Part shown: piece by piece, positions 1-8,485 of the stretch | Layout of the letters: each line of letters starts with the position of its first letter | How positions within the stretch are numbered: the stretch's first letter is position 1 | Assembly: GCA_017615615.1 (NCBI GenBank) | Contig: JAFZZW010000086.1 | Span: forward strand, 1-46,261 | Length of the DNA: 46,261 nucleotides | Reading direction: 5' to 3' | Origin: Bacteroidales bacterium | Lineage (GTDB): Bacteria; Bacteroidota; Bacteroidia; Bacteroidales; UBA932 | Notes under the pieces: model-generated | Seen by the model: only the letters and a program-made list of their open reading frames with translations | What the model was told of the DNA's origin: nothing | The model's database searches: none | Made by a program: the position numbers and the translations under genes

Positions 1-5
1 ATATC

Positions 6-36
6 TTGCTTATTCGCCGAATAAACATTAGATTTG
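6..36 (+). promoter_or_regulatory. Bacteroidetes-type promoter of the Fic gene
   Basis: A TTG at 6-8 (-33 element) and TAGATTTG at 29-36 (-7 element, exact match to TAnnTTTG) are separated by 20 bp, the usual spacing. The -7 box ends 20 bp before the ATG at 57. A TTG codon at 6 is in frame with the Fic gene but lies inside this promoter, so it is not the start. Confidence 0.7.
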
Positions 37-56
37 CACCGAAACGAAGAAACGAT

Positions 57-1148
57 ATGTATCTGCATCAAAGAAATAACTGGTGGGAATTCAGCTTCGA
101 CAAAGAGGCCGTGATGAACAAGCTCGGGCCGGTAAGGGCCAGGCAGGGCCTTATGCTGGGCCGGATGTCCTCACTTGGCTTCGACTTCCAGGACGAAGCC
201 ATGCTCACCACCATGTCCCTGGAGCTCGTCCGATCCTGCGAGATAGAGGGCGAAGTCCTCAACCTCACGGAAGTCCGTTCCTCCATCGCCCGCCGCCTTG
301 GCATCAATACGGCCGGCCTGGTGCCTGCATCCCGTTACGTTGAAGGTATAGTGGAGATGCTCCTGGATGCCACCCAGCATTACGACAAGCCCCTCTCCGA
401 CGATCGTCTCTTCGGCTGGCACAACGTCCTGTTCCCGACAGGGCGAAGCGGTCTTTATGCCATAGAAGTGGCCAAATACCGTAGCGGCGAAATGCAGGTA
501 GTCTCCGGGCCGATGGGTCACGAAAATGTCCACTACGAGGCTCCAAAGCCGGAGCGCGTGCCCGAGGAGATGCACCGCTTCATCGACTGGGTAAACGCCG
601 ATAATGGCACAGACCCCGTCCTCAAAGCCGGCATCGCCCACCTGTGGTTCGTCTCCATCCACCCCTTCGACGATGGCAACGGCCGTATCACCCGAGCCAT
701 CACGGATATGCTCCTGGCCCGTAGCGAACACTCCGTCAAGCGCTTCTACAGTATGTCCAGCGAAATGAAGATTCTGCAGAATGAATACTACGACGTTCTG
801 GAGAAGACCCAGAAGGGCGACGGCGACATCACTGCCTGGCTCCTCTGGTTCCTGGACTGCTTCGACCGGGCTCTTTCTTCCACGGAAGAGACGCTCGCCT
901 CCGTCCTTGCCAAGGCCCGTTTCTGGGAGAATCATCGTGACCTGTTTGTGAACGAGCGCCAGCGCAAGATTATCAACATGCAGTTCGACGGTTTCTTCGG
1001 CAAACTCACTTCCGGCAAGTGGGCCAAGATTGGCAAGTGTTCTACCGACACGGCCCTGAACGACATCAAGGACCTTGTTGATAAAGGCGTCCTCCGCAAA
1101 AATGACGAAGGCGGCCGCAGCACCAACTATTCGTTAGTGACAGAATAA
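57..1148 (+). CDS. Fic/DOC family protein with N-terminal inhibitory motif and winged helix (363 aa)
   Basis: Fic enzymes usually transfer AMP from ATP to hydroxyl side chains of target proteins in the cytoplasm. The Fic core HPFDDGNGR is at residues 202-210, with catalytic His202 and the phosphate-binding GNGR loop intact. The N-terminal helical region carries SCEIEG at residues 60-65, matching the inhibitory motif [S/T]xxxE[G/N] whose Glu blocks productive ATP binding. About 45 C-terminal residues look like a winged helix. The three-part layout fits the large family of Fic proteins with an N-terminal DUF4172-like domain. ATG 57 is chosen because the promoter at 6-36 excludes the upstream TTG. 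The gene has its own promoter and terminator, and no antitoxin-like partner is adjacent. The target cannot be inferred; self-modification or regulation of a neighbouring protein are possible. Confidence 0.9.
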   Translation: MYLHQRNNWWEFSFDKEAVMNKLGPVRARQGLMLGRMSSLGFDFQDEAMLTTMSLELVRSCEIEGEVLNLTEVRSSIARRLGINTAGLVPASRYVEGIVEMLLDATQHYDKPLSDDRLFGWHNVLFPTGRSGLYAIEVAKYRSGEMQVVSGPMGHENVHYEAPKPERVPEEMHRFIDWVNADNGTDPVLKAGIAHLWFVSIHPFDDGNGRITRAITDMLLARSEHSVKRFYSMSSEMKILQNEYYDVLEKTQKGDGDITAWLLWFLDCFDRALSSTEETLASVLAKARFWENHRDLFVNERQRKIINMQFDGFFGKLTSGKWAKIGKCSTDTALNDIKDLVDKGVLRKNDEGGRSTNYSLVTE

Positions 1149-1209
1149 CCGATTTTACATTCCGGAGAACTGGCAGAAATGCCACGTTTTCGGAATACAA
1201 CACTCTTTT

Positions 1210-1243
1210 GGCCTTCCAATACACTGGGAGGCCGTTTCGTTTT
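1210..1243 (+). terminator. Rho-independent terminator after the Fic gene
   Basis: An 8-bp stem (1210-1217 with 1226-1233, one G-T wobble) with an 8-base loop is followed by a T-rich stretch. A smaller hairpin lies upstream at 1171-1184 (TGGCA, GAAA loop, TGCCA). The rest of the 1149-1284 gap shows nothing else clear. Confidence 0.6.
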
Positions 1244-1248
1244 GAATG

Positions 1249-1279
1249 TTTTTTGTTCGTCAAAAAACAATTATCTTTG
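1249..1279 (+). promoter_or_regulatory. Promoter of the GH127 gene
   Basis: TATCTTTG at 1272-1279 matches TAnnTTTG exactly. A T-run ending in TTTG (1249-1255) lies upstream, but the spacing from that TTTG is only 16 bp, so the -33 element is weak. The -7 box ends 5 bp before the ATG at 1285, implying little or no 5' leader. Confidence 0.5.
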
Positions 1280-1284
1280 TCCGC

Positions 1285-3192
1285 ATGAGATCTATTCGCC
1301 ACATAGCGGTTTCGCTGCTGATTATGCTGCCGGTGGGGCTGCTGGCGCAGCCCTGGGAGGAATGCAGCCTCCGGGACATTGAGCCGGGCGGTTGGCTGCT
1401 GGAGAAGCTCCAGACGCAGAGAACTGGCCTTACGGGCCATCCGGAGGCGCTTTCGTATCCTTACAACACCTGCCTGTGGGCGGGGGAGATTCCGAGGATG
1501 GGAGACCACGGCAGGGACTGGTGGCGCTACGAGCAGACGGCCTACTATACCGACGGCCTGCTGAGACTCGGTTACCTGCTGGACGACAGGCAGTTGATAG
1601 AAAAAGGCGAGGCCGGCATCGGCTACACCCTGGAGCATCCGTGGGAGAACGGCCGCCTCGGCTCGCCTCTGGTGGACTATACCTGGCCTTTCGCCGTTTT
1701 CTTCCGGGCCATGAAGGCCGCTTACGACGTCTCTCCCGACCCTGCAATCCTTCAGGCTCTCACCCGCCACTACAATTCCATCCCACTTGCACAGCTCGTC
1801 CGCAAGCGCGACATAATATCCCTGGAGGGCATGCTCTGGACGGCAGGGAAGACCGGAGACAAATCATTGACAGCCAGGGCCGATTCCGCATTCCGCATGC
1901 GCCGGGAGCTGCTGGGCGACAGGAAGCTGAGCCGCGACGACCGCGTCACTCCGGAGTTTCTCCGTTCGCCCGAGCCGTACAAGATGCACGGCGTGACCAT
2001 GAGCGAAATCCTCAAGCTCCCCATTATGCTGTACGCCGCCACAGGGGATCCCTGGTACAAGGACCTCGCCGTTTATTCCCTGGACCGCCTGTATGAGGAG
2101 GATGGCCTGCCGGACGGCCTCTTCACCAGCGCCGAGTGGCTTCAGGGCCGGGAAATCCGCCACAGCCACGAGACCTGCAACGCCGTGGACATGACCTGGA
2201 CGCTGGGCTATTTCCTGGAAATCCTCAAGGCCCCCCGTTATGCCGACATGCTGGAGAAGATAGTATTCAACGCCGGAGCCGGCAGCGTGACCGCCGACTT
2301 CAAGGCCCTGCAGTACTATTCCTCTGTAAACCAGTTTATTGCGACCGGCACGTCCAACCACAACAAAGACAATTATTGCTCCACCTGGATGGCCTACCGC
2401 CCCACCCACCAGACCGAGTGCTGCGCCGGCAACATCCATCGCCTGTACCCCGATTACGCCGCCCGCATGTGGCTCCGCGGCAAGAAGGAAGCGGTCGCCG
2501 CACTTTACGGCCCTTCGCGGTTCCGCTACAGCGACGCCCTGAGCTTCACGGAGCAGACGGAATACCCTTACGGCCAAACGGTTACAATCACTGCAGAAGC
2601 CGCAGGGCGCAAGCAGCGTGCAAGGCTCACCCTCCGAATTCCCGGGTGGTGCACCGGCGCGTCCCTCACACTGAACGGCAAGCCTGTAAGAAAGCCCCTC
2701 GCAGCCGGCACCTTCGTCACCTTGAACCGCAGATGGGCCTCCGGTGACAAGGTGGTCCTCACCCTCCCCATGAAAGCGGAGCGCAATGAAGCCTATGGCG
2801 GGGGAGCGTGGTTCGAACGCGGCCCGCTCGTTTACAGTTATGCCATTCCCGCAGATTTCCGGAAGGATACCGTCCGCTATGCCAACATGAACGGCAAATA
2901 CCCCGCCGACGACGAAGCCTTCCCATGTTGGGACATCCGCCCCTCCGGCGCATGGAACTATGCCGTCCCGGCAGATGCACAGCCGGAAGATGACGGGGCT
3001 CATCTGCGGATTCCAGTCGTTCCCATTGAATGGGACTGGGACAAGGGCCCGCACGGAGAACTCCTCACGCCGGATATCCCCAAGAACATAACTCCTACAG
3101 GGCCGGAGCAGTACCTCGAACTCGTCCCATACGGCCAGACGACCCTCCGCCTTACGGTTTTTCCCGTTCTGGAAGGCCGGAATCAGCCATAA
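1285..3192 (+). CDS. GH127/DUF1680-family glycoside hydrolase, probable beta-L-arabinofuranosidase (635 aa)
   Basis: It probably releases beta-L-arabinofuranose from plant glycans or glycoproteins in the periplasm. The N-terminus has a type I signal peptide ending near LLAQ. The mature protein begins with an all-alpha barrel region (WLLEKLQTQRTGLTGH, then WWRYEQTAYYTDGLLRLG) and ends in beta-sandwich domains. The zinc-thiolate centre of this family is present: Glu296 and Cys298 in HETC, and Cys379-Cys380 in TECCAGN, where the nucleophilic Cys is expected by analogy with the Bifidobacterium enzyme HypBA1. ATG 1285 is chosen over the in-frame TTG at 1246 because a -7 box lies between them and the signal peptide begins here. 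It sits between two terminators and is transcribed separately from the operon that follows. Other activities known in the wider DUF1680 group, such as GH146, cannot be excluded. Confidence 0.82.
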   Translation: MRSIRHIAVSLLIMLPVGLLAQPWEECSLRDIEPGGWLLEKLQTQRTGLTGHPEALSYPYNTCLWAGEIPRMGDHGRDWWRYEQTAYYTDGLLRLGYLLDDRQLIEKGEAGIGYTLEHPWENGRLGSPLVDYTWPFAVFFRAMKAAYDVSPDPAILQALTRHYNSIPLAQLVRKRDIISLEGMLWTAGKTGDKSLTARADSAFRMRRELLGDRKLSRDDRVTPEFLRSPEPYKMHGVTMSEILKLPIMLYAATGDPWYKDLAVYSLDRLYEEDGLPDGLFTSAEWLQGREIRHSHETCNAVDMTWTLGYFLEILKAPRYADMLEKIVFNAGAGSVTADFKALQYYSSVNQFIATGTSNHNKDNYCSTWMAYRPTHQTECCAGNIHRLYPDYAARMWLRGKKEAVAALYGPSRFRYSDALSFTEQTEYPYGQTVTITAEAAGRKQRARLTLRIPGWCTGASLTLNGKPVRKPLAAGTFVTLNRRWASGDKVVLTLPMKAERNEAYGGGAWFERGPLVYSYAIPADFRKDTVRYANMNGKYPADDEAFPCWDIRPSGAWNYAVPADAQPEDDGAHLRIPVVPIEWDWDKGPHGELLTPDIPKNITPTGPEQYLELVPYGQTTLRLTVFPVLEGRNQP

Positions 3193-3243
3193 GCTGCCGG
3201 AATTACCCGGGCCAAGTGAAATATTCCGCAACGGAAAAAAGGC

Positions 3244-3273
3244 GTCTATCCTTTGGATAGACTCTTTTTTTTT
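3244..3273 (+). terminator. Rho-independent terminator after the GH127 gene
   Basis: A perfect 8-bp stem (GTCTATCC with GGATAGAC, 3244-3251 and 3255-3262) with a 3-base loop is followed by TCTTTTTTTTT. The loop TTT plus the first G of the right arm also forms the -33 element of the next promoter. Confidence 0.85.
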
Positions 3274-3283
3274 CCTATTTTTG
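3252..3283 (+). promoter_or_regulatory. Promoter of the GH97/SusCD/phosphoesterase operon
   Basis: TTTG at 3252-3255 and TATTTTTG at 3276-3283 are separated by exactly 20 bp and match both boxes of the Bacteroidetes consensus. The ATG at 3302 follows 18 bp after the -7 box. No comparable promoter is seen in the short gaps between the following genes up to 27870, so this probably drives the whole operon. Confidence 0.75.
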
Positions 3284-3301
3284 AAAGTTAAACACCCGAC
3301 T

Positions 3302-5932
3302 ATGACCATAAGGCACTACATCCTTTCCCTGCTTTTTGTCGCCGTGACGGCTTTCAGCCTTGGCGCAGCAGATAAGACTTACAAGCTCCAGTCTCCTTCC
3401 GGAGAGCTTACAGTCAGCATTACCGCCGGCCGGCAGGCCGACTGGTCCGTGGCCGTGCAAGGCACTACGGTCCTGCAGAAATCCCCCTTGTCCATGACAC
3501 TCGGCAACGGAACCGTCTTCGGCCGTGACATGCAGGTCAAAAAGGCCGTCAAGCGCAGCGTCAGCCGCACGGTCAAGCCTGTCGTCTACCGCCAGTCCGA
3601 GGTCAACGAGGCCTACAACGAGCTCACGCTCCGCTGCAAGGGCTACTCCATAGTTTTCCGCGCTTACGACGACGGCGCGGCCTACCGCTTCGTGGCAGAT
3701 CAGAAGGCCCCGTTCAAAGTGCTCGGCGAGCAGGCGGCCTTCAACCTGGGGCAGGACGCCGAGGGCTTCATCCCTTACGCCTACAAGAAGAACGACTCCT
3801 TCGAGTCCCAGTTCACCACTTCGTTTGAATCCCAATACACCCGGACCGTCGTCAGCGGCTGGGAGAACGGCCGCCTGGCCTTCCTTCCCGTCACCCTCAG
3901 CGCCCCCGGAGGCATGAAGGTCTGCATCACGGAGAGCGACCTCACCGATTACCCCGGCATGTACCTCTCCAACGACGACAAGGACAACACCCTCGAGGCC
4001 GTATTCGCCCCGTACCCCAAAGAGATAGTCCAGGGCGGCCACAACATGCTCCAGGGCCTCGTCAAGAGCCGCGAGGATTTCATCGCCCGTGCCGACGCCG
4101 GCCAATCATTCCCCTGGCGCATAGTCATAGTTGCCAGGGAAGACAAGGACCTCCTTACCTGCAACCTCCCCTGGCTCCTCGGCTCCGAGCCCGCTCCCGA
4201 TATGGACTTCAGCTGGGTTGAGCCCGGCAAGGTGGCCTGGGACTGGTGGAACGCCTGGAACGTCTATGGCGTCGATTTCCAGTCCGGAGTCAACACCGAC
4301 ACCTACAAGTACTACATCGACTTTGCATCCAAGAACGGCATCCGCTACGTCATCCTGGACGAAGGCTGGGCCGTCAACAAGAAGGCCGACCTCTTCCAGG
4401 TGGTTCCGGAAATCGATCTCCCCAAGCTCTGCAAGTATGCTGAACGCAAGGGCGTCGGCCTTATCCTCTGGGCCGGCTACTGGGCCTTCGAAAAGGACAT
4501 GGAACGAGCCTGCCGCGAGTATTCCGCCATGGGCGTCAAGGGATTCAAGGTGGACTTCATGGACAGGGACGACCAGCCCATGGTAGGGTTCTACGCCCGC
4601 GCGGCGGAAACTGCAGCCCGCTATCACCTCCTTGTCGATTTCCACGGCGCCTTCAAGCCCGCAGGCCTTCAGAGAACCTGGCCCAACGTGCTCAACTTCG
4701 AGGGCGTCTATGGCCTGGAGAACGTCAAGGGCTCCAAGAAATACGACATCGACCTCGTGACCTACGAGGTCAGCATACCTTTCGTCCGCCTCGTCGCAGG
4801 CCCGGCGGATTACACCCAGGGCGCCATGCGCAACGCCGGCAAGGACAATTTCCGCTACGTGAGCTCCGAGGCCATGTCCCAGGGCACGCGCTGCCGCCAG
4901 CTTGCGGAATACATCATTTTCGACGCCCCCCTCACCATGCTCTGCGATTCGCCGTCCAATTACAACAGCGAGAAGGAATGTCTCAAGTTCATCGCCGACG
5001 TTCCCACCGTGTGGGACGAAACGGTGGCGCTTGAGGGCAAGGCAGGGGAGTACGTGGCCATGGCCCGCCGCAAGGGAGACGTCTGGTACGTCGGCGCCCT
5101 CACCGACTGGAACGCCCGCGAGCTGACGCTCGACCTCTCGTTTACCGGCGGCGCCCCTCTGATCGAGTTCTTCCGCGACGGTGTCAACGCCGCCCGCGCC
5201 GCAAGGGACTACAAGCACATCTGGACTGAGTTCCCCGCCGACGGCAAGGTCACGGTCAGGATGGCCCCCGGCGGCGGCTGGGCCGCGATAATCCGCAAGC
5301 AGCCCGAGCCGTGGCAGAAGACCGACAACGACTGGTCCCGCTTCGGCTACTACGAGAAGCAGAACGCAGAACTCACCGTCCGTCCCAAGGCCGTGCTTTT
5401 CGGGGACTCCATCACCCGCAACTGGGCGAGCAAGGACCCGAAGTGGCTGGAGGAGCACAATTTCGTCGGCCGCGGCATCAGCGGGCAGACTACAATGCAG
5501 ATGCTCTCCCGTTTCCGCCAGGATGTCATCGAGCTCGAACCTGAGTATGTATTCATTCTTGCCGGGTGCAACGACATCGCCCGCAACAACGGATACATCG
5601 ATGTCAAGAATACCTTCAAAAACCTGGTTTCCATGGTGCAGCTCTCTCAGGTCAACGGCATCAAGCCCGTCATGTGTACGCTGACCCCCGCACGCGAGAT
5701 CGGCTGGCGCAGGAGGGTAGGAGACCCCAGGCCACAGATAGCCGAGCTCAACGCCCTCATCAGCAGTTATGCCGCAGAGCATAATATTCCGCTGGTTGAT
5801 TACAACAGCGTCATGCGCACTCCGGAGGGCGGCATGGACCCCGCCTACGAAACCGACGCCGTCCACCCCAACCTGGCCGGCTACAAGGTAATGGAGAAAG
5901 CCCTGCTGGAAGTATTGGAAAAACTGGATTAA
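3302..5932 (+). CDS. GH97 glycoside hydrolase fused to an SGNH/GDSL esterase (876 aa)
   Basis: It is a predicted secreted two-enzyme protein that removes alpha-linked hexose and ester groups. A type I signal peptide covers about residues 1-23. Residues 25 to about 660 form a GH97 enzyme (N-terminal beta-sandwich, TIM barrel with VAWDWWNAWNVYG, C-terminal beta domain). Asp418 in KVDFMD and Glu467 in NFEGVYG sit where the retaining GH97 alpha-galactosidase of Bacteroides thetaiotaomicron has its nucleophile and acid/base (about 415 and 470), so a retaining, alpha-galactosidase-like mechanism is inferred rather than the inverting SusB type. Residues about 690-876 form an SGNH hydrolase: Ser703 in FGDSITRN, Asn in AGCNDIARN, Asp852 and His855 in DAVHPN. 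GH97 enzymes usually have about 650-740 residues and no esterase, so the fusion is unusual. It is the first gene of the operon, 6 bp before the next. The in-frame TTG at 3281 overlaps the promoter and is rejected. Confidence 0.88.
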   Translation: MTIRHYILSLLFVAVTAFSLGAADKTYKLQSPSGELTVSITAGRQADWSVAVQGTTVLQKSPLSMTLGNGTVFGRDMQVKKAVKRSVSRTVKPVVYRQSEVNEAYNELTLRCKGYSIVFRAYDDGAAYRFVADQKAPFKVLGEQAAFNLGQDAEGFIPYAYKKNDSFESQFTTSFESQYTRTVVSGWENGRLAFLPVTLSAPGGMKVCITESDLTDYPGMYLSNDDKDNTLEAVFAPYPKEIVQGGHNMLQGLVKSREDFIARADAGQSFPWRIVIVAREDKDLLTCNLPWLLGSEPAPDMDFSWVEPGKVAWDWWNAWNVYGVDFQSGVNTDTYKYYIDFASKNGIRYVILDEGWAVNKKADLFQVVPEIDLPKLCKYAERKGVGLILWAGYWAFEKDMERACREYSAMGVKGFKVDFMDRDDQPMVGFYARAAETAARYHLLVDFHGAFKPAGLQRTWPNVLNFEGVYGLENVKGSKKYDIDLVTYEVSIPFVRLVAGPADYTQGAMRNAGKDNFRYVSSEAMSQGTRCRQLAEYIIFDAPLTMLCDSPSNYNSEKECLKFIADVPTVWDETVALEGKAGEYVAMARRKGDVWYVGALTDWNARELTLDLSFTGGAPLIEFFRDGVNAARAARDYKHIWTEFPADGKVTVRMAPGGGWAAIIRKQPEPWQKTDNDWSRFGYYEKQNAELTVRPKAVLFGDSITRNWASKDPKWLEEHNFVGRGISGQTTMQMLSRFRQDVIELEPEYVFILAGCNDIARNNGYIDVKNTFKNLVSMVQLSQVNGIKPVMCTLTPAREIGWRRRVGDPRPQIAELNALISSYAAEHNIPLVDYNSVMRTPEGGMDPAYETDAVHPNLAGYKVMEKALLEVLEKLD

Positions 5933-5938
5933 AGCTAT

Positions 5939-8473
5939 ATGAAAACGAAATCATTCATGCGAACCGTCGCCCTCGTGTCGCTGCCCGTCCTGCTGGCTGC
6001 ATGCACCCTTGAGGGACCGGAAAACCATGTACAGGGAACGACAGTCCTCACGGTGAATGTCGCCTCCGGAGCCACCAAAACCACTCTGGGCGAGTCTCAG
6101 GGCGGCGAACGCCCGGTTTATTGGACCGACGGCGACTGCCTGGCCCTCAACGGTACAGAGTCGGATCCTCTATCCGGCGTGGCGGCGGAGCAGACTTCCG
6201 TGTCATTCTCTTTCCCGGGCGTCATCAATCCGCCGTACGACGTCCTGTACCCGTCATCTTTCTATAAGGACGCGAGTACGATAACCCTTCCCGCCACCCA
6301 GGCATACGCCGCGGGCAGTTTCGCCACTCTCACCGAGCCTCTCGCCGGGCATTCGGAGTCTGCGGACGTCAGCATCGACCACCTCTGCGCCATCGTCCAG
6401 ATATCCGTCCGGAAAGACCAGGGCGTCAGCGCGGCCAACCTTGCCTCCGTCGTGTTCTCCGGCAAGGACGGCGAGCAGGTATGCGGCGACTTCACAATAG
6501 ACTATTCCGCCCATACGCTTGCCGCCGCCGGCGACGGTGAAGAACTCACGCTCACCGTGGGCCAGGCCCTTTCGGAATCGTCGGCGCTCGATCTCTACAT
6601 GGTCGTTCCCGCCGGAACCTACGCGCAGGGCTTTACGATGAAGCTGACGGACGCCGCCGGACGCTCGATGACCAAGCAGAAGAGTTCGTCCATAACCCTT
6701 ACGGCCGGCAAGCTCACCAGGTTCCCTGAATTCAATTTCGTCCCTTCTTCCTTCGCCACGGAACTGGGCCTCCCCAACGTCATAGAGGACGTCATCACCC
6801 CCGACGGCTACAACATCACGGGCCGCGTGGTGGACAATACAGGCCGGGGCCTCGAGGGAGTGGTGGTTTCCGACGGCCTTCAGTGCGTGCGTACCCTGTT
6901 CGACGGCAGCTTCTACATGACCAGCACCATCGCCGACGTGAAGTTCGTCCACGTCAGCACGCCTACCGGCTATATGCCTGCCGTCAATGGCGGCAAGCCT
7001 GTTTTTTACAAACTTCTGTCGGATTATTCCCCCTCGGCTGGAATCTACAACGTGGGCGACTTCGTGCTTACCCCGGTCGCCAATCCCAATCGCTTTACGC
7101 TTCTCATTACAGCTGACCCTCAGCCGCGCAAGAACAATTATACGCTCGACAAGATAGCATATAAGTCTCTGGATGTCTGCCAGGACCTTTACCAGGAACT
7201 CTATGACGTCGCTACCGGCATCTCAGGCCGCCAGGTTTACGGCATCTGCCTTGGAGACATAGTTCATGAAGACATGAATCTCTTTTCCAACTACGCAGCG
7301 GCGTTGGGCACGCTGGGATATCCCACTTACAACATCATCGGCAACCATGACAACGATTATGACGCCAATTCCGATGACGAGGCGGCCGGGACGTACGAGT
7401 CATACTTCGGCCCCCGCAATTACTCCTTCAACATCGGCGGCATCCATTTCGTGATGCTGGATAACCTTATCCAGGGAGGATATGACGGTGCCAAGACTCT
7501 CGACGCCTACGACCAGGGCCTTACCGACAGTATCTGGGAATGGCTCCAGGCCGATATGTCCTTCATCCCCACGAACACCAGGATCATGGTCTTCGCCCAC
7601 TCTCCGATGTTCAAGCAGCTGAAGGGCAGCGAGCGCACCAATACCGCATATCACGCCGGCACACGTAGCAGCGTTGACGGCTCTTACGGCTATGGCGACC
7701 TGTTCGACAAATACGCCGAGGTCCACGCCTGGGCCGGCCATACGCATGTCGGATTCAACTACATCTATCCGTCCAATCACCGCCATAAGAATATCCAGGT
7801 GCACACCCTGGCACGTTCTACCGGCGAACTCTGGACCAACGAGTACCTCGCCGCCGGCACGCCACGCGGCTTCACGGTCGTAGAGGTGGACAACGGCAAC
7901 ATCAGCTGGAAATTCCACCCCGTCACCCGCCAGAGGGGCTCTTTCCAGGGCGTAACCACCGGCTATTGCTCCGCGGGCGCACCCGCATACACATGGCGCG
8001 ATTGGTCTTACAACGGTTCCGGCGTAGCGGTGATGAACGGCGGCGGGGCCCTTGACGAAAGCTACCAGCTTCATGCCTATCCCCGCGGCGCGTACGGCGA
8101 CGATTATGTCTATGCCAACGTGTTCCTCTGGGACGAGAACTGGGAGCTCCCAGTCTGGACTCCCGATGGAGGCACGCCGGTTACAATGACCAGGCTCGTC
8201 ACCCCCGATACGCAGGACAGCCTGTCCGATCCCTTGGAGGCAAAGGTTTACGACGCAGCCGACACCGAATTCCGTACCTGGTATAAGACGTATGCCAACA
8301 AGAGCGGCGGCAGCCTTGCCGCCCTGGACGGTTACAGGACCAGGGAACTTTACTCCGCCGACGGCTACCTCAACACCATCTTCCGCGCCCCCGCAAGCGC
8401 TGCTCCCGGCAGCGGCACCGTCTCGGTCACCGACCGCTTCGGCAACGTTTATTCCAGAACAGTCACTTGGTAA
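5939..8473 (+). CDS. Lipoprotein phosphoesterase 1: fimbrillin-like domain, beta-sandwich, calcineurin-like phosphoesterase, C-terminal domain (844 aa)
   Basis: It is a predicted surface or periplasmic metal-dependent phosphoesterase. The lipobox LLAAC gives a lipid-modified Cys near residue 22. Residues about 30-275 are fimbrillin-like, with the signature VYWTDGDCLALNG also found in three other proteins of this operon. Residues about 290-385 form a small carboxypeptidase-regulatory-like sandwich (YNITGRVVDNTGRGLEG). The phosphoesterase core has TADPQ (Asp393), CLGDIVHED, GNHD (468-471), AHSP and GHTH (600-603), covering the five metal-binding motifs. In motif I the usual DxH is DPQ. A C-terminal beta domain ends in VTDRFGNVY and a final Trp. 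The arrangement matches Bacteroidetes proteins with MetallophosN and MetallophosC flanking domains. It lies between the GH97 gene and susC, 6 and 12 bp away. The substrate is unknown; a phosphorylated glycan is a guess from context. Confidence 0.85.
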   Translation: MKTKSFMRTVALVSLPVLLAACTLEGPENHVQGTTVLTVNVASGATKTTLGESQGGERPVYWTDGDCLALNGTESDPLSGVAAEQTSVSFSFPGVINPPYDVLYPSSFYKDASTITLPATQAYAAGSFATLTEPLAGHSESADVSIDHLCAIVQISVRKDQGVSAANLASVVFSGKDGEQVCGDFTIDYSAHTLAAAGDGEELTLTVGQALSESSALDLYMVVPAGTYAQGFTMKLTDAAGRSMTKQKSSSITLTAGKLTRFPEFNFVPSSFATELGLPNVIEDVITPDGYNITGRVVDNTGRGLEGVVVSDGLQCVRTLFDGSFYMTSTIADVKFVHVSTPTGYMPAVNGGKPVFYKLLSDYSPSAGIYNVGDFVLTPVANPNRFTLLITADPQPRKNNYTLDKIAYKSLDVCQDLYQELYDVATGISGRQVYGICLGDIVHEDMNLFSNYAAALGTLGYPTYNIIGNHDNDYDANSDDEAAGTYESYFGPRNYSFNIGGIHFVMLDNLIQGGYDGAKTLDAYDQGLTDSIWEWLQADMSFIPTNTRIMVFAHSPMFKQLKGSERTNTAYHAGTRSSVDGSYGYGDLFDKYAEVHAWAGHTHVGFNYIYPSNHRHKNIQVHTLARSTGELWTNEYLAAGTPRGFTVVEVDNGNISWKFHPVTRQRGSFQGVTTGYCSAGAPAYTWRDWSYNGSGVAVMNGGGALDESYQLHAYPRGAYGDDYVYANVFLWDENWELPVWTPDGGTPVTMTRLVTPDTQDSLSDPLEAKVYDAADTEFRTWYKTYANKSGGSLAALDGYRTRELYSADGYLNTIFRAPASAAPGSGTVSVTDRFGNVYSRTVTW

Positions 8474-8485
8474 TAACCACATTAT

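Noticed and set aside
6-56. TTG at 6 as start of the Fic gene
   Set aside because: It would include the -33 and -7 promoter elements in the coding region; ATG 57 is preceded by a normally spaced promoter.
1160-1195. Nested hairpin (TTCCG/CGGAA outer, TGGCA/TGCCA inner) after the Fic stop as a riboswitch or structured RNA
   Set aside because: The inner stem has 5 bp and the outer pairing is separated by unpaired bases; it may assist termination, but there is no known RNA motif.
4106-5866. A 586-codon open frame antisense to the GH97 fusion
   Set aside because: Shadow of a well-supported gene; no signal, domain or promoter on that strand.
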